From positions 28,442 through 92,441 of the forward strand of contig CAJQUW010005240.1 in assembly GCA_907163375.1 (NCBI GenBank): a stretch of 64,000 bases of DNA, written 5' to 3'. Both the position numbers and the translations under genes were made by a program. Positions 10,350 to 22,308 of the stretch are shown in pieces. Source of the stretch: Prostheceraeus crozeri (lineage: Eukaryota; Platyhelminthes; Polycladida; Euryleptidae). The notes below the pieces were generated by a model. The model saw nothing but the letters and a program-made list of their open reading frames with translations. It did no database searches and was not told the origin of the DNA. Each line of letters starts with the position of its first letter. The first letter of the stretch is position 1.

Positions 10350-11215
10350 AGGAGGTGAAAAGGTATCCTTCCAAAACGTTCATGATTCAGCTCGCTTTAG
10401 GGGGTGCTGGTTTATAGTGGCAACAATACAAATACCTCAAATACTCCGAGATGCATGAAGTCCATTTTCCTGAATTACATGACAGGGACCTCAAATTTAC
10501 TCGTTATTTTGAATTTATCCACCCCTACATGAAAAAGTTCTGCTGAAGCCACAACTGCTGCAGTTCTGTACTCTCACAACACTTGTGAAGACTTCAAACT
10601 CATCTAATATTGCTGTGAAAAGTCGGCGAATATGTGAACTTCACACACAATATACCATCATGGACATGCAGAAAATCATTTTTTGTCTGAAAGATTTTCT
10701 ACATCAACTGATATCTGAGAGGTCCTTGGTGTATAGCCCATTCTACTAATTCAAATGTCAAATACAAAACTTCAGTGTGTTGATTTGCATGTCATCAGCC
10801 AAAACGACACAACGCGCATCAGGTATCTGAGGATTAATATAAGAAATCGCTTGTACCCATAATCTATGAGTGATACTTATAATACTTATAATCTGCGAGG
10901 ATATTTAGGCCAGCATTTATGCTAGCGTACTTGTACACTAGACGTAGAGTAAAGATATTCGACCGCATCGTTATTATACCCTCTTATGAATTTATATGGC
11001 TATCCAATGTCAAAGACAAGCACCGAAGAAAATTTACAAAACTATTAAAGAATACGAAATTTTCGGGCGAAATTTTGCAAATTTTCTATAGGTAAATGTT
11101 GCAATTTTTTCGCAAAGAACAATAATTGCCTAACACTCGATCAAACTAGCACCTAACTCTCTTGTATTCCCTTGTAGTGCATCTACAATATTGTCGCGCA
11201 AAAACAGACCAGTGT
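10350..11215. other. Unannotated non-coding stretch
   Basis: Contains GGGGGTGCTGGTTTATAGTG near 10399, which resembles the right end of the MITE at 40816-41034 (GAGGTGCTGGTTTAGAGTG), perhaps a solo end. Otherwise nothing supported. Confidence 0.4.
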
Positions 11216-11216
11216 G

Positions 11217-11860
11217 GCCTTCAGAACGAGTTTCTGCACGGCACGAGGATGAAAATGAGACTATGATGTACACCCTATGCCTACCACGAATTTACACATC
11301 TGTCGAGTTCTAGTGAGTTCCTCTTCCGGTCAGGAAGCAGATTGCAGGAAATGAGATTTTCAATGTCTTATCTTATCAACTGAAAGCATTAAGTCTATAG
11401 CCATGACTTTTTACATGGAAGAATGTCATCAGGTCATTTCTCATCATGTTCAGGTCATATTTGGCAAGTCTCCTACTGTGGGTAAATACCAACATGTTGG
11501 CCCGTTTTATTCACATTGAACCACATTCTCGCATACATCGGTGATCAGAAACATGATAATATCACATGCACATGATAGAAAATGACCTGAAAATTATGGC
11601 TCCAGACTTAATAAATTTCAGTTGGTAAGAGAGAAACACAGAAAATTTCACTTTGCCAAAAAACTGCAGTCTGCTTCCGATTGGATTATCATGTGTTTTT
11701 CTTTGATCTGGCCTGACAAGAAGAGGAGCTAGCTAGAACTCGGCAGACGCGCAGATTCGTAGTAGGCATAGGGTGTACATCACTCTGTGAAATTCCTATT
11801 TTCGACTCACTCCATGCAGAATTTCGTTTTGGCTGTCTAACTAGACGTGCGAATCGTAGC
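11217..11860. mobile_element. Foldback element, member A
   Basis: Inverted ends of about 120 bp: the left has TGATGTACACCCTATGCCTA and then GAGTTCTAGTGAGTTCCTCTT, and the right has the complements ending in AGGCATAGGGTGTACATCA. Outside these lie single diverged copies of the 76-bp unit that forms the array at 22499. The interior (CATGTTGGCCC, ACATTCTCGCATACAT) matches the interior of member B at 20133. No coding capacity, so non-autonomous; superfamily unknown. Confidence 0.65.
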
Positions 11861-11869
11861 TACCTTTTC

Positions 11870-14668
11870 ATTGAAAAATGTTTATGCGGCTTATGTACGT
11901 GAGGACACTTCGCACACACCTACTTCATTTACAGCCTGCCGGAGTAGCTATTTCAGCGATGAAACAAGTGAATGAATATTCCCACAGACATACAAGTATG
12001 GGCCCGCTCGCCTCTGAGTCATCTCAACCCATGTTCGCTCCTGAGTGAAGTTGTCGACATTGCCTGAACTTTATATAAGAGCTAGTCACTGTGAATGCAA
12101 AACAAGTCATTGATATGACAAACATTTTATTCAAACACCAAGCTAAATGCTTAAACATTTGAAATGCAGTAATGGCAAAGTAATAACTTACCATGTGTTG
12201 ATGGAAAATAACATCACAGACAGTTTTTGCATGATTACAGCTTGTTCATTCTAGACCGATATTGCTCATCATGTTATCTTAAGTCATGACGCTATTTGGA
12301 TTTATTCTCTTATTATTTGTAATTTTGAAATTGGAATAACTCTGTCGGTGAGTTTCCTTCGATGACTCTCTCACCCCAGGTGAGAACATTGATAATAATC
12401 AGTGCATGTAATTACAAATGTTATTCAGATATCTTCCCATTATTCTATTTCGTTGTGAAATCTAAATCAAGCTCTTTGAACTCTTAAATTGCTAGAGATT
12501 ACAAGAAAGATCAGAATGAATAGCAAGTTCATTGTGATAATATAGTTTCAGTTCAAACTGCATTAATTTCAGTCATTCGAATTTAGCAGATGTATTTAAA
12601 AAGATACAGCAATCAGAAATCGGATTTACACTCTTAAGAAGTCCCTAAAATATGATACAGAGACGAAAAGTAATTCGGAAGACGGTATTGAAAACAAGTA
12701 CATAAATATGAGTTTTGAGGGAATACTTTATACACTGAGACTTCCTTACTAGCAACATAGTTTCAAAACAACAAGTCATACTCTGCATTTTGTGATGATG
12801 TATCATGCTTATCCAGATTTGTTGAAGTAAACTTTTCATTATCAAAATTTTGACTTTCGTCATTTGAATAGATACTGTCCTTAGAAGAATGAATCTGTGA
12901 GAATTTAAACATCCAAAGAAATATTTTGCTGTCGTTACCCGCAGCTAATTGCTTCACTTTTCTTCCAGAAGCGTGCTACTGAAAATATTTGAACGGCTAA
13001 ATGCAAATTCTAATGATGCTTCTTCACATTATTCAATTGATTCTTCAATTATTCACCTTATTCAATTGATATGATCTTTGAATGTAATTTGTATGGTTGA
13101 TCGCGATGCCTATATTCAACAATAGCAATGTTAATACTCGTCTATACTCAATGAAAATGTAGAACTCGCTTCGCTTGTCGTATAGAAATCGTATTAACAT
13201 TGCTATAATACAAAGTAGTAATTACACAAGTTTGTTGATAAGACTTGCGATTGAAATCTCGTTTTTCGCTCCCGTCCGACAACATTTTCCATTTCAGGAC
13301 ACGTTAGTGTTGATTCAACCTGAATTCGTTCCACAGTCGTCTGAAGGAGATGGTTGACGTTTCATTTATCCGATCTCATCTCACTGTTTCTTATTTCCAA
13401 AGTTAATGATCGAGGGTTCGCTAAAGCCGATGCATATGACTTCTACAATGCACAATATCTTCGCCGTCCGCTTCTTTTGTTTGTTGAAATTCCTACTCTG
13501 TTCAATAAGTTTTTCTCCAGACACCTTTGATCCGTGGAGGGCTGGTCAAGAAGAGAGAATAATTCTTTGAGATAGGTCATTTTAACTCTATATTTCTGGG
13601 TGGTTTTAAGGTCTGAAATCGAGATTATTATTCTCGTGAAGACCTGTTCTGTTAGTCTTCAATACTTCATTCAATGTGTCGCTAAACGTCATGCTAATCA
13701 TCACTTTTCGACGCTATGAAACCGACAAGCAGATGATGTAAAAATGAACACATGTACATGTACTGCCTTGATGCAGAGTGACCATATGCATGCCTGGCAG
13801 TCGAAGAACAAACCGGAAATTTCTTCGTGATCATTTCTCTCCCTAATTGACTTTCATTAGTAAACAGCATTCTCTATGACTTCATAAACAGTATTTATTG
13901 CCTACGAATGAAGAGAAGCAAAACGCTATTTAGTCTTGGAGCAGGTCTAGTGATAATATAACATTGACAGTCACAGATCAGAAGTATGTATTTATGCCTA
14001 GAGAGGTCAGTCTCTCAAAAGAAATTCTTTCTGCAGAGATAGACGAAATGATATTTCTCCACAGAGTTGCTAGAAACTTGATGAAGGATGAATTTCACTA
14101 ATTAACTCGTATCCCTATCTCTTTGCGGATAATGGATTTTGGAAAAAATGAGTAATTCTTTTTCAATGGCTAAAGCTTATCAACTGGAATTTCTTCCGAA
14201 AAGACAAACTCATTTCCATGCAAAATTGTAGCTCGCCGATAAAAACTAAACCACTGAAGCTCAACTTTTTACAGGAAACTCAAGAGATGATTGAAAATGC
14301 GGTTATTAAACCATAATATTCAGTAATCATAAATTTTAAAGTAGAAAATCACATTGGCATGCTAAACAAACGTTCTGTGATGTTATTACATATCAAATAA
14401 TGTAATTCTCAGAGGTATGGTATGAAAATGATATTATGATTTCAACACAAATAATCGTCTTGCTAAAAAGCAAACATATCAAAATAATCATACAATGCGA
14501 CAAAACTGAACATCGATCTAGTTAAGAAAATTGACCAAAATTCTCTGAATATTTAACGGATTAATTCAAAGTTGAATATATATGATTTGATGCTTTACAC
14601 AGCAACTTAAGAAGAAGGAATTTACTAAAGAATGCTATTGAGCAAACAAGGGACATGTGTGATTGAGT
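11870..14668. other. Unannotated non-coding stretch
   Basis: About 2.8 kb with no supported gene, RNA or repeat. Overlapping minus-strand frames at 12645-12957 and the plus frame 13175-13357 show no recognisable domain. Confidence 0.4.
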
Positions 14669-14669
14669 T

Positions 14670-14733
14670 ATTTGATTTGGAGGACATCCCAGGGTTGGTC
14701 AACATCGACCCTGGGATGTCCTTCGAATCAAAT
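14670..14733. repeat. Near-perfect 28-bp stem hairpin
   Basis: The left arm includes AGGACATCCCAGGGTTG and the right arm CGACCCTGGGATGTCCT, separated by an 8-nt loop (GTCAACAT). It stands alone, without longer inverted flanks. It could be a tiny palindromic element or a small-RNA precursor; sequence alone does not decide. Confidence 0.6.
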
Positions 14734-14739
14734 AAAGAA

Positions 14740-16990
14740 TGTCATTTATAATTATCAAAGTATCTCGGGAAGTAAATAGTGCGTTGTCCAGTTCAGTGTT
14801 AAGCGGAAATCTAAATTTTACTTGCAAAAATGTATCTTTCAGTTTCAGTTCTATCATAAGAGTATTTCATTTGTTCGGAATGAGCACTCTCATACGTACA
14901 TGTTGTCGTTGGCAATTGAGAATTCTGTTTTTGAATGTTTAACCCAGACATTGGAAAGATTAAGCTGTCTGTAAAACCTCATAATTTAAGTTTGTAGAGT
15001 ACTCATGTTTTCAAATTCTCAACGTAATTGCAAAACTTCTGTCACTACAAGATTTTTAAAGATTTTCTTTCTAATATGGTTGCCAATTTTTCGAGAATTC
15101 CTCTATTGAAGATGAGAAATCTTGTGACAAATATATTAAACAATAACGTAGTTGTATCTGTTAGTTAGACATGAAACACAAGCATTTTGAAACATTCGTT
15201 ATTAGAATGTCAATTTTCGTCAAGATATTGAACTCATCTCAGGTGCAGCATCCATTTGTAAGATCAATAACAATACAGAACGTAGATAGAAATAATAATT
15301 ATAATCTGCGTGACAAGTAAAAATTAGTTGAGGAATGAAACGCAGCCGGAAACGTTCACACTTACATCACTAAACACTTCGCGAGAAATATCTAAGAGAA
15401 TCAATGATAATACAAACACTTTGATTACAAACTCATTTTCTTCTCAATTCTTCTTAAACGCTGAATTATTCGGCTTCGGTTACACCTTCGTCTGAGTAAA
15501 AACAACTATCAAGTTTTGTCTGACCAGAAAATAATCATTTTTACACGATTAAGATGAAGAATATTTAACAAAGAATGATGAAAATTCTATTCATTCCGAC
15601 ATTCATCATCATACAGCTTTCTCTTTTGACAATGCGCTGCTTTTTGAAGTAGTCGAACATGTGAGCACTTGTGAATAGAAATATTTACCGGGGTATACGA
15701 CTCAAGTTTCGGAGGCAGGCAGTCTACCATCTTAGAGTGGCGACATTTGACGTTCATGCACGTGTATGTATGCGACACTTTTCTAAATAGCTTTTTACTT
15801 TATAGATCTTACATCAATAGATCTGTCTATTTTACTGACCACTGTGAGACAATACTATTCCAATACAGCACTCCACATAAATTAAATACTAAAATGGACG
15901 AGAATGGCTGTGAATAATGGACGATTAGTTTATTCGTGCAGTCAGGAAACCCGGTTTCCTCATCGGACAAACCGAAAACCAAATGTGGTTTCTTGTCCAA
16001 CCAAGCGTTTCAAGAGCGTACTTTTAACAGGAGCTATACGAAGTAATTACTAATTAAAGAGGATTACTAATAATATAGAAAATGGTCAATTTTCTTGAAA
16101 ATCATATAACTAACAATGTAGTACTGAAGGAGGGAATTTCACAACTTACATGAAAGACAATTTGCTAATGATATTTGGTGAATTTCTATGTCAAGGACGC
16201 TTAGTTCAAAAAGTCTCTCGACTTTTGAAGGAGGGATTCATGGAGAATGTTGACAAGGGATGCTAATTAAACAATTTCGAATAATACAAAATGGAATTGA
16301 TTGTAATATCACAATTTACACTGAAAAAATACAGAACTTCACAAAACTGAAGCTGATATCGGATCAATTCATTGACATCTCAAGTGGAAGTCTTATTGAG
16401 ATCAATTCATAATTACGATGGAAGCATGTTGATACAAGCTAAGCAACATTACCGCCATAGTACACCTCAATACACAAAATGTAGTCAGCCATGACCAGCA
16501 GGTGAGAAACCAGAGACTTTGATAATGCATTGTGTTGCACAGACAGAAACACGGAATAGAAATTGAGTGAGATGCTTGCTGTATTTAATGCAGACTTTAT
16601 GTAATGTTGGAGGACAAAAGAATCACGGAAATGCATCTGAGTTATATTGCATGGGCAATTTCTTTATAATAATTGATATAAATTCATGTTAAAATGCAGT
16701 TATTGGCATTCACTATCAATAAAAGTTAAAAACGATATTAGTACACGGTACGAGGTTGTACCTGATGCATCATCGCAGAATATCCATTCAACCACAACAA
16801 ATTTTCCTCAACTCAAAATGCAAATTCTGTTAAGAAGCAATAGAGACTGCGTAATGATTCAATTACATTTTTTTAAAAGAACGTCTGTCAAAAGGATTGT
16901 CTAACAACTGACGCTATCGAGGGATTGCTTTCTCGGCAAGCAAAGGTCAATATAAAATCACAAAAGTCATACAATAATCTAAACTACAAT
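14740..16990. other. Unannotated non-coding stretch
   Basis: Short frames at 14739-14942, 15587-15778, 16439-16636 and 16686-16904 show no domain, splice pattern or repeat relation that I can support. Confidence 0.4.
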
Positions 16991-16991
16991 T

Positions 16992-17270
16992 GTGCAAGAC
17001 GATGTAGTTCATCAACATAATGTCTTCTACTATTTGGAAGACGTTTTATTTCCCCTCAACGTATTTATGTCTTGGATACTATCATCTGAGAATTGCTGTT
17101 ATCTGGATAAGTTTTCGAAACTCAAGTCCCTACACTATCGAAAAATTCAGTTAGGAAAATTAGATGTGGAAATTGAGTCCGTCGAAGTGATTTGTCATTA
17201 CCAGCCTACATATGTGTACAATCTCAAAGTACAACAAAATAATGAATATTCCATACCATCTAAGGTGTGA
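16992..17270 (+). CDS. Unrecognised open frame, 92 codons
   Basis: A plus-strand frame with mixed composition and a late stretch PTYVYNLKVQQNNEYSI. The V-YNL-V ... Y pattern recalls the end of Hint/intein-type domains, but the splice-site residues such domains need (Cys/Ser at the start, His-Asn at the end) are not visible. No promoter, partner exon or repeat copy was found. It may be a fragment or a chance frame. Confidence 0.2.
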   Translation: MQDDVVHQHNVFYYLEDVLFPLNVFMSWILSSENCCYLDKFSKLKSLHYRKIQLGKLDVEIESVEVICHYQPTYVYNLKVQQNNEYSIPSKV

Positions 17271-17580
17271 TTAGCGACCGCTTAGCGACGGCGAATCGCA
17301 TGTATAAAGCCTTGCAATTAATGGAATCTCTATAAATTGATGCTTTAACTCAAGTTTAGCATTCTCAACGCCTCTCAGAAACCATGTACAATATTTGTGT
17401 AATTAGGAACAAAAGCGAATGTCAACGTAGTGATATCATTCCACTTCCTGTGTCAAGAGGTATTCAGGTACATGCAAGCTTGAGTGTTTGATGCATGTAA
17501 CTTAAAATCTGTGAAAATAGCTGCAATACATTATCCTAACCCGATGAAGATGAAGTTGCTATGGATTTCTCTATCATTCA
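17271..17580. other. Unannotated non-coding stretch
   Basis: Nothing supported. Confidence 0.4.
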
Positions 17581-17581
17581 G

Positions 17582-17615
17582 CGGGCAATAATGCGGTAGC
17601 TGGCATTATTGCCCG
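17582..17615. repeat. Short hairpin
   Basis: CGGGCAATAATGC and GCATTATTGCCCG form a 13-bp stem around GGTAGCTG. It belongs to a run of hairpins between 17.5 and 18.0 kb. Confidence 0.55.
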
Positions 17616-17829
17616 GCACGTAAATTCTATGCCAATTATACATAGAAATGATGCAAATATCACTATTTTGGGAAGATTCACGCATACACATTAGCAGTAA
17701 TATCTATGCCCTACTTCTCTCGACTCATTAGAGATTTGAAGATATCCTTTATCTAACATAGATTTTCATTTATAAACATATCACAGAATCATTGATTATA
17801 GGCAGCGACATAGATTTCATCTTCATTGG

Positions 17830-17954
17830 GTTAGAATACCAATAATATCCACTTTTATCGGGCATAAATGCATCATTCCTCGTGCGCTAACGTGTCCTCC
17901 TCGGAATCTATGCATTTAAGCCCTATAAAAGTGGATACTATTCCTATATTCTAA
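17830..17954. repeat. Imperfect hairpin H2 with GC-rich apex
   Basis: The left arm (TATCCACTTTTATCGGGC through AAATGCAT) pairs with the right arm (ATGCATTTAAGCCCTATAAA through GTGGATA), and weaker pairing continues to TAGAAT/ATTCTA at the edges. The apex (CCTCGTGCGCTAACGTGTCC) is GC-rich, as in H1 and H3. Confidence 0.65.
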
Positions 17955-17959
17955 ATTTT

Positions 17960-18373
17960 GGATGAAACTACAAACAGTATTTGAATGTGTTGACTTATCA
18001 ACCAACTTGCGAAATCCTGAGGTTCAGGCACACTTCATCTATCTACTTAAAGTAATTTTCCTGTAAAGAACTTTGGCATATTTAGCAGTGATTCAAGTTG
18101 CAATCTGAGGACACAGCGATGCATCCGGACTGTGACGTTCCATCGCCGATGAAATCTTTCAGTACAACTTTAATTGATCTGAAGTGAAGAATGAAATATA
18201 TCTATGAACCTACCATCATCGGTGTAACACGGGGAATGCACTCTTGGCATTTCCTGATGGACTGTCAAGTCATGGCCAACGACAATCTATCACAACATTT
18301 CATACTAACAAGATTTTCAAAATGTACGTACAAAAAGCATCACATCTAAAGTTAAGTAACTTTGTCAGTTGTA
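17960..18373. other. Downstream flank of the receptor gene
   Basis: About 400 bases 3' of the minus-strand receptor gene. I see no clear polyadenylation signal close to the stop codon and no other feature. Confidence 0.35.
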
Positions 18374-19666
18374 TTACACATTCGAGGCTGATTGATCACG
18401 CAGTAATTGTGCAGCGGGGGGCCCGAATCTGAAGGTTTTTCCACGTGGCAGAACATCAGGAATAGGAGTTTTGTTTGGTAGGCGCGAAACAACGGTTAAT
18501 CTGTCATTACTTGCAGAACATTCTCCTCGGCGTTGGTTTAGAGGAATTTGAGAGGAATCCCAACCAGCTCCATAACCACCCTGCGAAGAATCTCCATTTC
18601 TTCGGAAACAAACCCGACAGAAAACCAATCGAAGAAGAATCGATCTTGCACGACGTCTAAATACTTTCCCCGCTGCACAATAGAAGACCCAGTTCAACGA
18701 AGAATTTAAATAACAAAGAGATCTAAATAGATAATAATAGAATTTGTGTACTGGCTGTGGAATGGTGATCCCGACTTTATTCTCAAGGCCAAAGTTCAGG
18801 TGCATCAAATAGATGAGTAGAGGATATGTAGTCACCATGTAAAACACATTCATTGCCACTAAAAGTTTCGTCACATGAGCTGCGTTATCCGTTCCTCCGT
18901 GACGTCGGCCTTTCCCGCTTGGCTGAAGGCTTGAAGACGCATTTTGTAGTTTGGGATCTGATCGAGGGGTGCTTCCAGCACCAAATGTGTCTTTGAAACT
19001 GAATATTTTGAAGGATATGACGAGTGTAGATATTGTCATCAACAACAGAGGAACTATGCCCCACAACGAGAGATCAAGAAGTGTTGTTACGTAATAATAC
19101 CATGTATCTACAGGTTCACAATCGCCCTTTTTCCCTATATGCCAGCGCAGTAGATAGGGCAAGTGAGGTAGAATGAGCACCAACGTTATAACGGCCCAAA
19201 CAATGACAACACGACGCAATGTCAAATGAGTTCGTGCCTTAAGAGGCCGGTAGACAAAATACAATCTTTGCAAGGACATGAATGTCTGCATGTAGGCCGA
19301 GAAATAGAAAAAATAATTAGAAAGAAAATTATGTAAGCGACATGGAACTACTCCAATATCGCGAACATCAATGCGAAACCAAACCTTTAATCCCATGCGC
19401 AGAGCGTCCAAGAGAAGGATCATGAGATCACCAACGCAGATTGATATCAACCAAACGAGAATCATCTTCGGAAATAACCGGGACATTGCGAGAAAGAAGA
19501 GACAAAAAGCTGCCCCGAAAAATCCGACCACAATAACAACGGCGAGATACCAGACGAGAAAATATTTGGACAGATTTCGGTAGAGATATCGAAAATCTGG
19601 TTGTTCTGTGCCATTGTCTGAGAAATTGGTGATATTGGAACCTTCGTCAACCGATATGTTAGCCAT
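18374..19666 (-). CDS. Class A (rhodopsin-like) G protein-coupled receptor, orphan, peptide-receptor type
   Basis: A single uninterrupted frame of 430 codons. Residues 1-34 are extracellular with five N-glycosylation sites (N3, N11, N14, N18, N31). Transmembrane helices lie near 35-61, 68-92 (D80 in VGDLM), 113-137, 151-174 (W157), 194-221 (P206), 264-290 (P282) and 306-330. C109 and C183 can form the conserved disulfide. The end of helix 3 reads QRL where DRY is usual, helix 6 has TTYP for CWxP, and helix 7 has NWVFY for NPxxY after NSSL. Helix 8 is basic (RRRAR), with C350 and C353 as possible palmitoylation sites. The ATG has G at -3 and +4. Such motif changes occur in invertebrate orphan peptide-receptor expansions; ligand unknown. 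It is the only convincing intact host gene here. Confidence 0.93.
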   Translation of the reverse strand: MANISVDEGSNITNFSDNGTEQPDFRYLYRNLSKYFLVWYLAVVIVVGFFGAAFCLFFLAMSRLFPKMILVWLISICVGDLMILLLDALRMGLKVWFRIDVRDIGVVPCRLHNFLSNYFFYFSAYMQTFMSLQRLYFVYRPLKARTHLTLRRVVIVWAVITLVLILPHLPYLLRWHIGKKGDCEPVDTWYYYVTTLLDLSLWGIVPLLLMTISTLVISFKIFSFKDTFGAGSTPRSDPKLQNASSSLQPSGKGRRHGGTDNAAHVTKLLVAMNVFYMVTTYPLLIYLMHLNFGLENKVGITIPQPVHKFYYYLFRSLCYLNSSLNWVFYCAAGKVFRRRARSILLRLVFCRVCFRRNGDSSQGGYGAGWDSSQIPLNQRRGECSASNDRLTVVSRLPNKTPIPDVLPRGKTFRFGPPAAQLLRDQSASNV

Positions 19667-19669
19667 TGC

Positions 19670-20130
19670 TGGTAATTATTGTGTGACGCTTGCCTGAATT
19701 GACTTGTTTACTCAATAGATAGTGCGTTTACAACAAAGCGATAGTCGGTAATTGATGGAAATCGCTTGACTCACTTCCAGCGACTTTCACATCACACAGT
19801 TGATTGTATAACTGGAGAATGATGCAGAATCAGATAGATAGAAAATCCGGGCGCTATGAATTTGAAACGCCTCTTCGCTTGTTTGAAGTAATGTGAATGG
19901 CCAATGTTCACCATGCGCTGCTGTGATTGGTTGATCTCCACGGCAAGTAGTTCGCCATTTCCTACATGTTTCCTTCCCTTTGATTCCGAGAGATACCATG
20001 TACAACTGATTTTGCTCAACTTAAGCGTTTGTCGAAACTGCAGAGAGGAGATGCGGCCAACGCCAATTCTGCTAAATTAATGCATTCTCTAAGAGGTCAA
20101 ACTTCATTTGTTGCTTGTATTTCAATATTG
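19670..20130. other. Upstream flank of the receptor gene
   Basis: This would hold the promoter and 5' untranslated region. No TATA box is obvious near the ATG. The overlapping minus frames at 19787-20019 are not recognisable. Confidence 0.35.
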
Positions 20131-20132
20131 TG

Positions 20133-20860
20133 CAGGGAACGAGGCCAAAAGTGAAACCTTCACAGAATGCTGTACACCTCATAGTCCGGCAGCCAGCACG
20201 AGTTTCTGCAGGGAACGAGGCCGAAAGTGAGACATTCACAGAATGATGTACACCTCATAGTCCGGCAGCCAGCACGAGTTTCTGCAGGGAACGAGAACGA
20301 AAATGAGACTTTCACATAATGATGTGCACCCTATGCCTACTACAAATCGGCACGTCTGCCGAGTTCTAATGAGATCCTCTTCTTGTCAGACAAGATCAAA
20401 GAAAAACACATGTAAATCCAATGGGACTCAGATTGCAGTTTTTGGTTAAAATGAAATTTTCTATCTTTTCTCTGATTAAGCAAAAAGTACTAAGCCTAGA
20501 GCCATAATTTTTGGCATGGAATGTCTTCAGATCATTTCCTATGATGTGAATGTGCTATTATCATGCATATAATCGGCAATGTATGTGAGAATGTGGTTCA
20601 ATAGTGGGCCAACGTGTTGGTGTTTGCCGACAATGAGGCTTGCCAAAACCGATGTGTTTAGCTTTATAGACAGGTGTGCATGAACATGAAAGGAAACAAC
20701 CTGAAGACATTCATTCCATGCCTTAGTACCTTTCATTTAATTAGAGAAAACATAGAAAATTTCATTTTTACCAAAAACTCCAATCTGCGTGCCACATTCA
20801 AGCAAGTAGCCACACCAAATTCAAGTAAGTAAGCGTGCCACACCAAAGTAAGTTGAGGAG
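20133..20860. mobile_element. Foldback element, member B, right end lost
   Basis: The left end has about two and a half copies of the 76-bp unit in inverse orientation to the array at 22499 (CAGGGAACGAGGC, CATAGTCCGGCAGCCAGCAC), then TGCACCCTATGCCTA and GTCTGCCGAGTTCTAATGAG as in members A and C. The interior (ATGTGGTTCAATAGTGGGCC, CAACGTGTTGG) matches the interior of member A, read inverted. The expected right-hand 76-bp units are missing, so the right side is truncated around 20800-20860. Confidence 0.65.
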
Positions 20861-20869
20861 CGAATTAAA

Positions 20870-21735
20870 AAATCAAAAGTTCTTGGAATCAACTGAGATC
20901 GTACGACCAGTGTGAGAAAATTTTTCAATTTGACGAATGTCTTTGATGCTACGTAATAAAATACACAATAGAAGTTCACGTGTGTATTCTATGTAATTCT
21001 GCTGAATTACGCCTACTTTACCTTGACCAGTCGCGTGAGACAAATGGAATGTGATGGGGCGGGCCGGGTCTAACAATTCAGGCCCATTTACAAGTTAGCC
21101 TATGTCGCTAATCAAATTCGAAATTTGACATAATACTCTGTTTCAGTTTCTTAATACAAGCGAATTCACTTCTGTTTATTCCAATTTCTCTCACTGAGAT
21201 ACATTATATACATTATACAGTATATAACATAATAACAAGAAGTTTCACACATATCTTCTGACAGTGATAAGTCAAGCATGTTACAGTGCCTTCATTCAAT
21301 ATTATCAAACTCCCTTCCTATCTCCACTATGTTGAACTATGCGTTCTACATTTTCTAATGTAGAACGGAATTTCTATGAATCAAAATACATGTAATCCAA
21401 TGGGCTACCGTGGTACATTTTTTACCCTGCAATGCACCCAAATTGCAAGTAAGCTTAGATGATATCTTGGGTATAGATAATAAGGCTACACCTCATGCAA
21501 ATGCCAGTTAAATATCGGTTCACTTGAAATTCAAATGAAGGAAATGCACATAGAAGTAGATAATAGTACTTTCTATGGTATTGTTAATTTCTATGGAAAT
21601 GCATGACATCAATATTGGATAGGCTATCTACTAGGACTTTGGATGCCATGGAAAGCCAACCACGTTTGTGTTCTTAGCAGATTGTCTATATCGTCACTGG
21701 TCCATAGAGTTCATTGACATTTCTTGATCGTTTGA
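20870..21735. other. Unannotated non-coding stretch
   Basis: No gene. Near 21565-21595 TTTCTATGG occurs twice around GTATTGTTAA, the same arrangement as at the right end of MITE copy D (37360-37388), so a MITE end fragment may be present. Confidence 0.4.
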
Positions 21736-21738
21736 TAA

Positions 21739-21844
21739 TAGTGATATAACTACTCCATCTGTACTACCATAGAAAGATGTAGCACTCGGCTTCGCCTCGT
21801 GCTACATTTTCTGTGGTAGTACAGATGTCGTAGTTATATCACTA
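21739..21844. repeat. Imperfect hairpin H3 with GC-rich apex
   Basis: The left arm (TAGTGATATAACTAC to ATGTAGCAC) and right arm (GTGCTACAT to GTAGTTATATCACTA) pair over about 46 bp around the apex TCGGCTTCGCCTC. The apex has the same CTCGTGC-like character as H1 and H2. Confidence 0.75.
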
Positions 21845-21849
21845 TAATG

Positions 21850-22305
21850 AATTCGTGATCATCCTTTAGCAACTATTCTATCTATGCAAGTTGTCGGCCG
21901 TCTTTATTCCTCTTGGAATTCCGTAAATCTTCCATTCTCATTGACATCCTTGTCGATGTAAGTCTATCGTAAAGTGCTAAAAAATGATATAAAGTGAAAT
22001 GACAGCAATTTGTAGTTTCAGATACCTATGTTCTCAAATGAATATGAATAATTTCTGAAAGTAGGCGGAAGAAATTGTGGTTTATACATGCATTTAATGC
22101 ATATATAGCAGACATTTGCAAATTAAGGGACCAAAGTAGTTAAAGGATCCAAACCTCAGAAAGCCGTGTACAAGAATGCTGGGCGAATATATCATGGTTA
22201 AGGTGCCGTTCAAGAATGCTACGTAATCTCTCTTCTCTGATTTTGAGTTCCCCTCCCACATAATCGGGCTCGTAATCATCGTTGAACGTTGAATTCCCCC
22301 AAATA
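21850..22305. other. Unannotated non-coding stretch
   Basis: No supported feature. The minus frame 22094-22357 runs into the foldback element and is not a gene. Confidence 0.4.
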
Positions 22306-22308
22306 ATT

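Noticed and set aside
13320..13385. Possible hammerhead on the minus strand (GAAACGTC with GATGAG upstream)
   Set aside because: The core box is wrong, stem II is not stable, and no stem I pairing is found.
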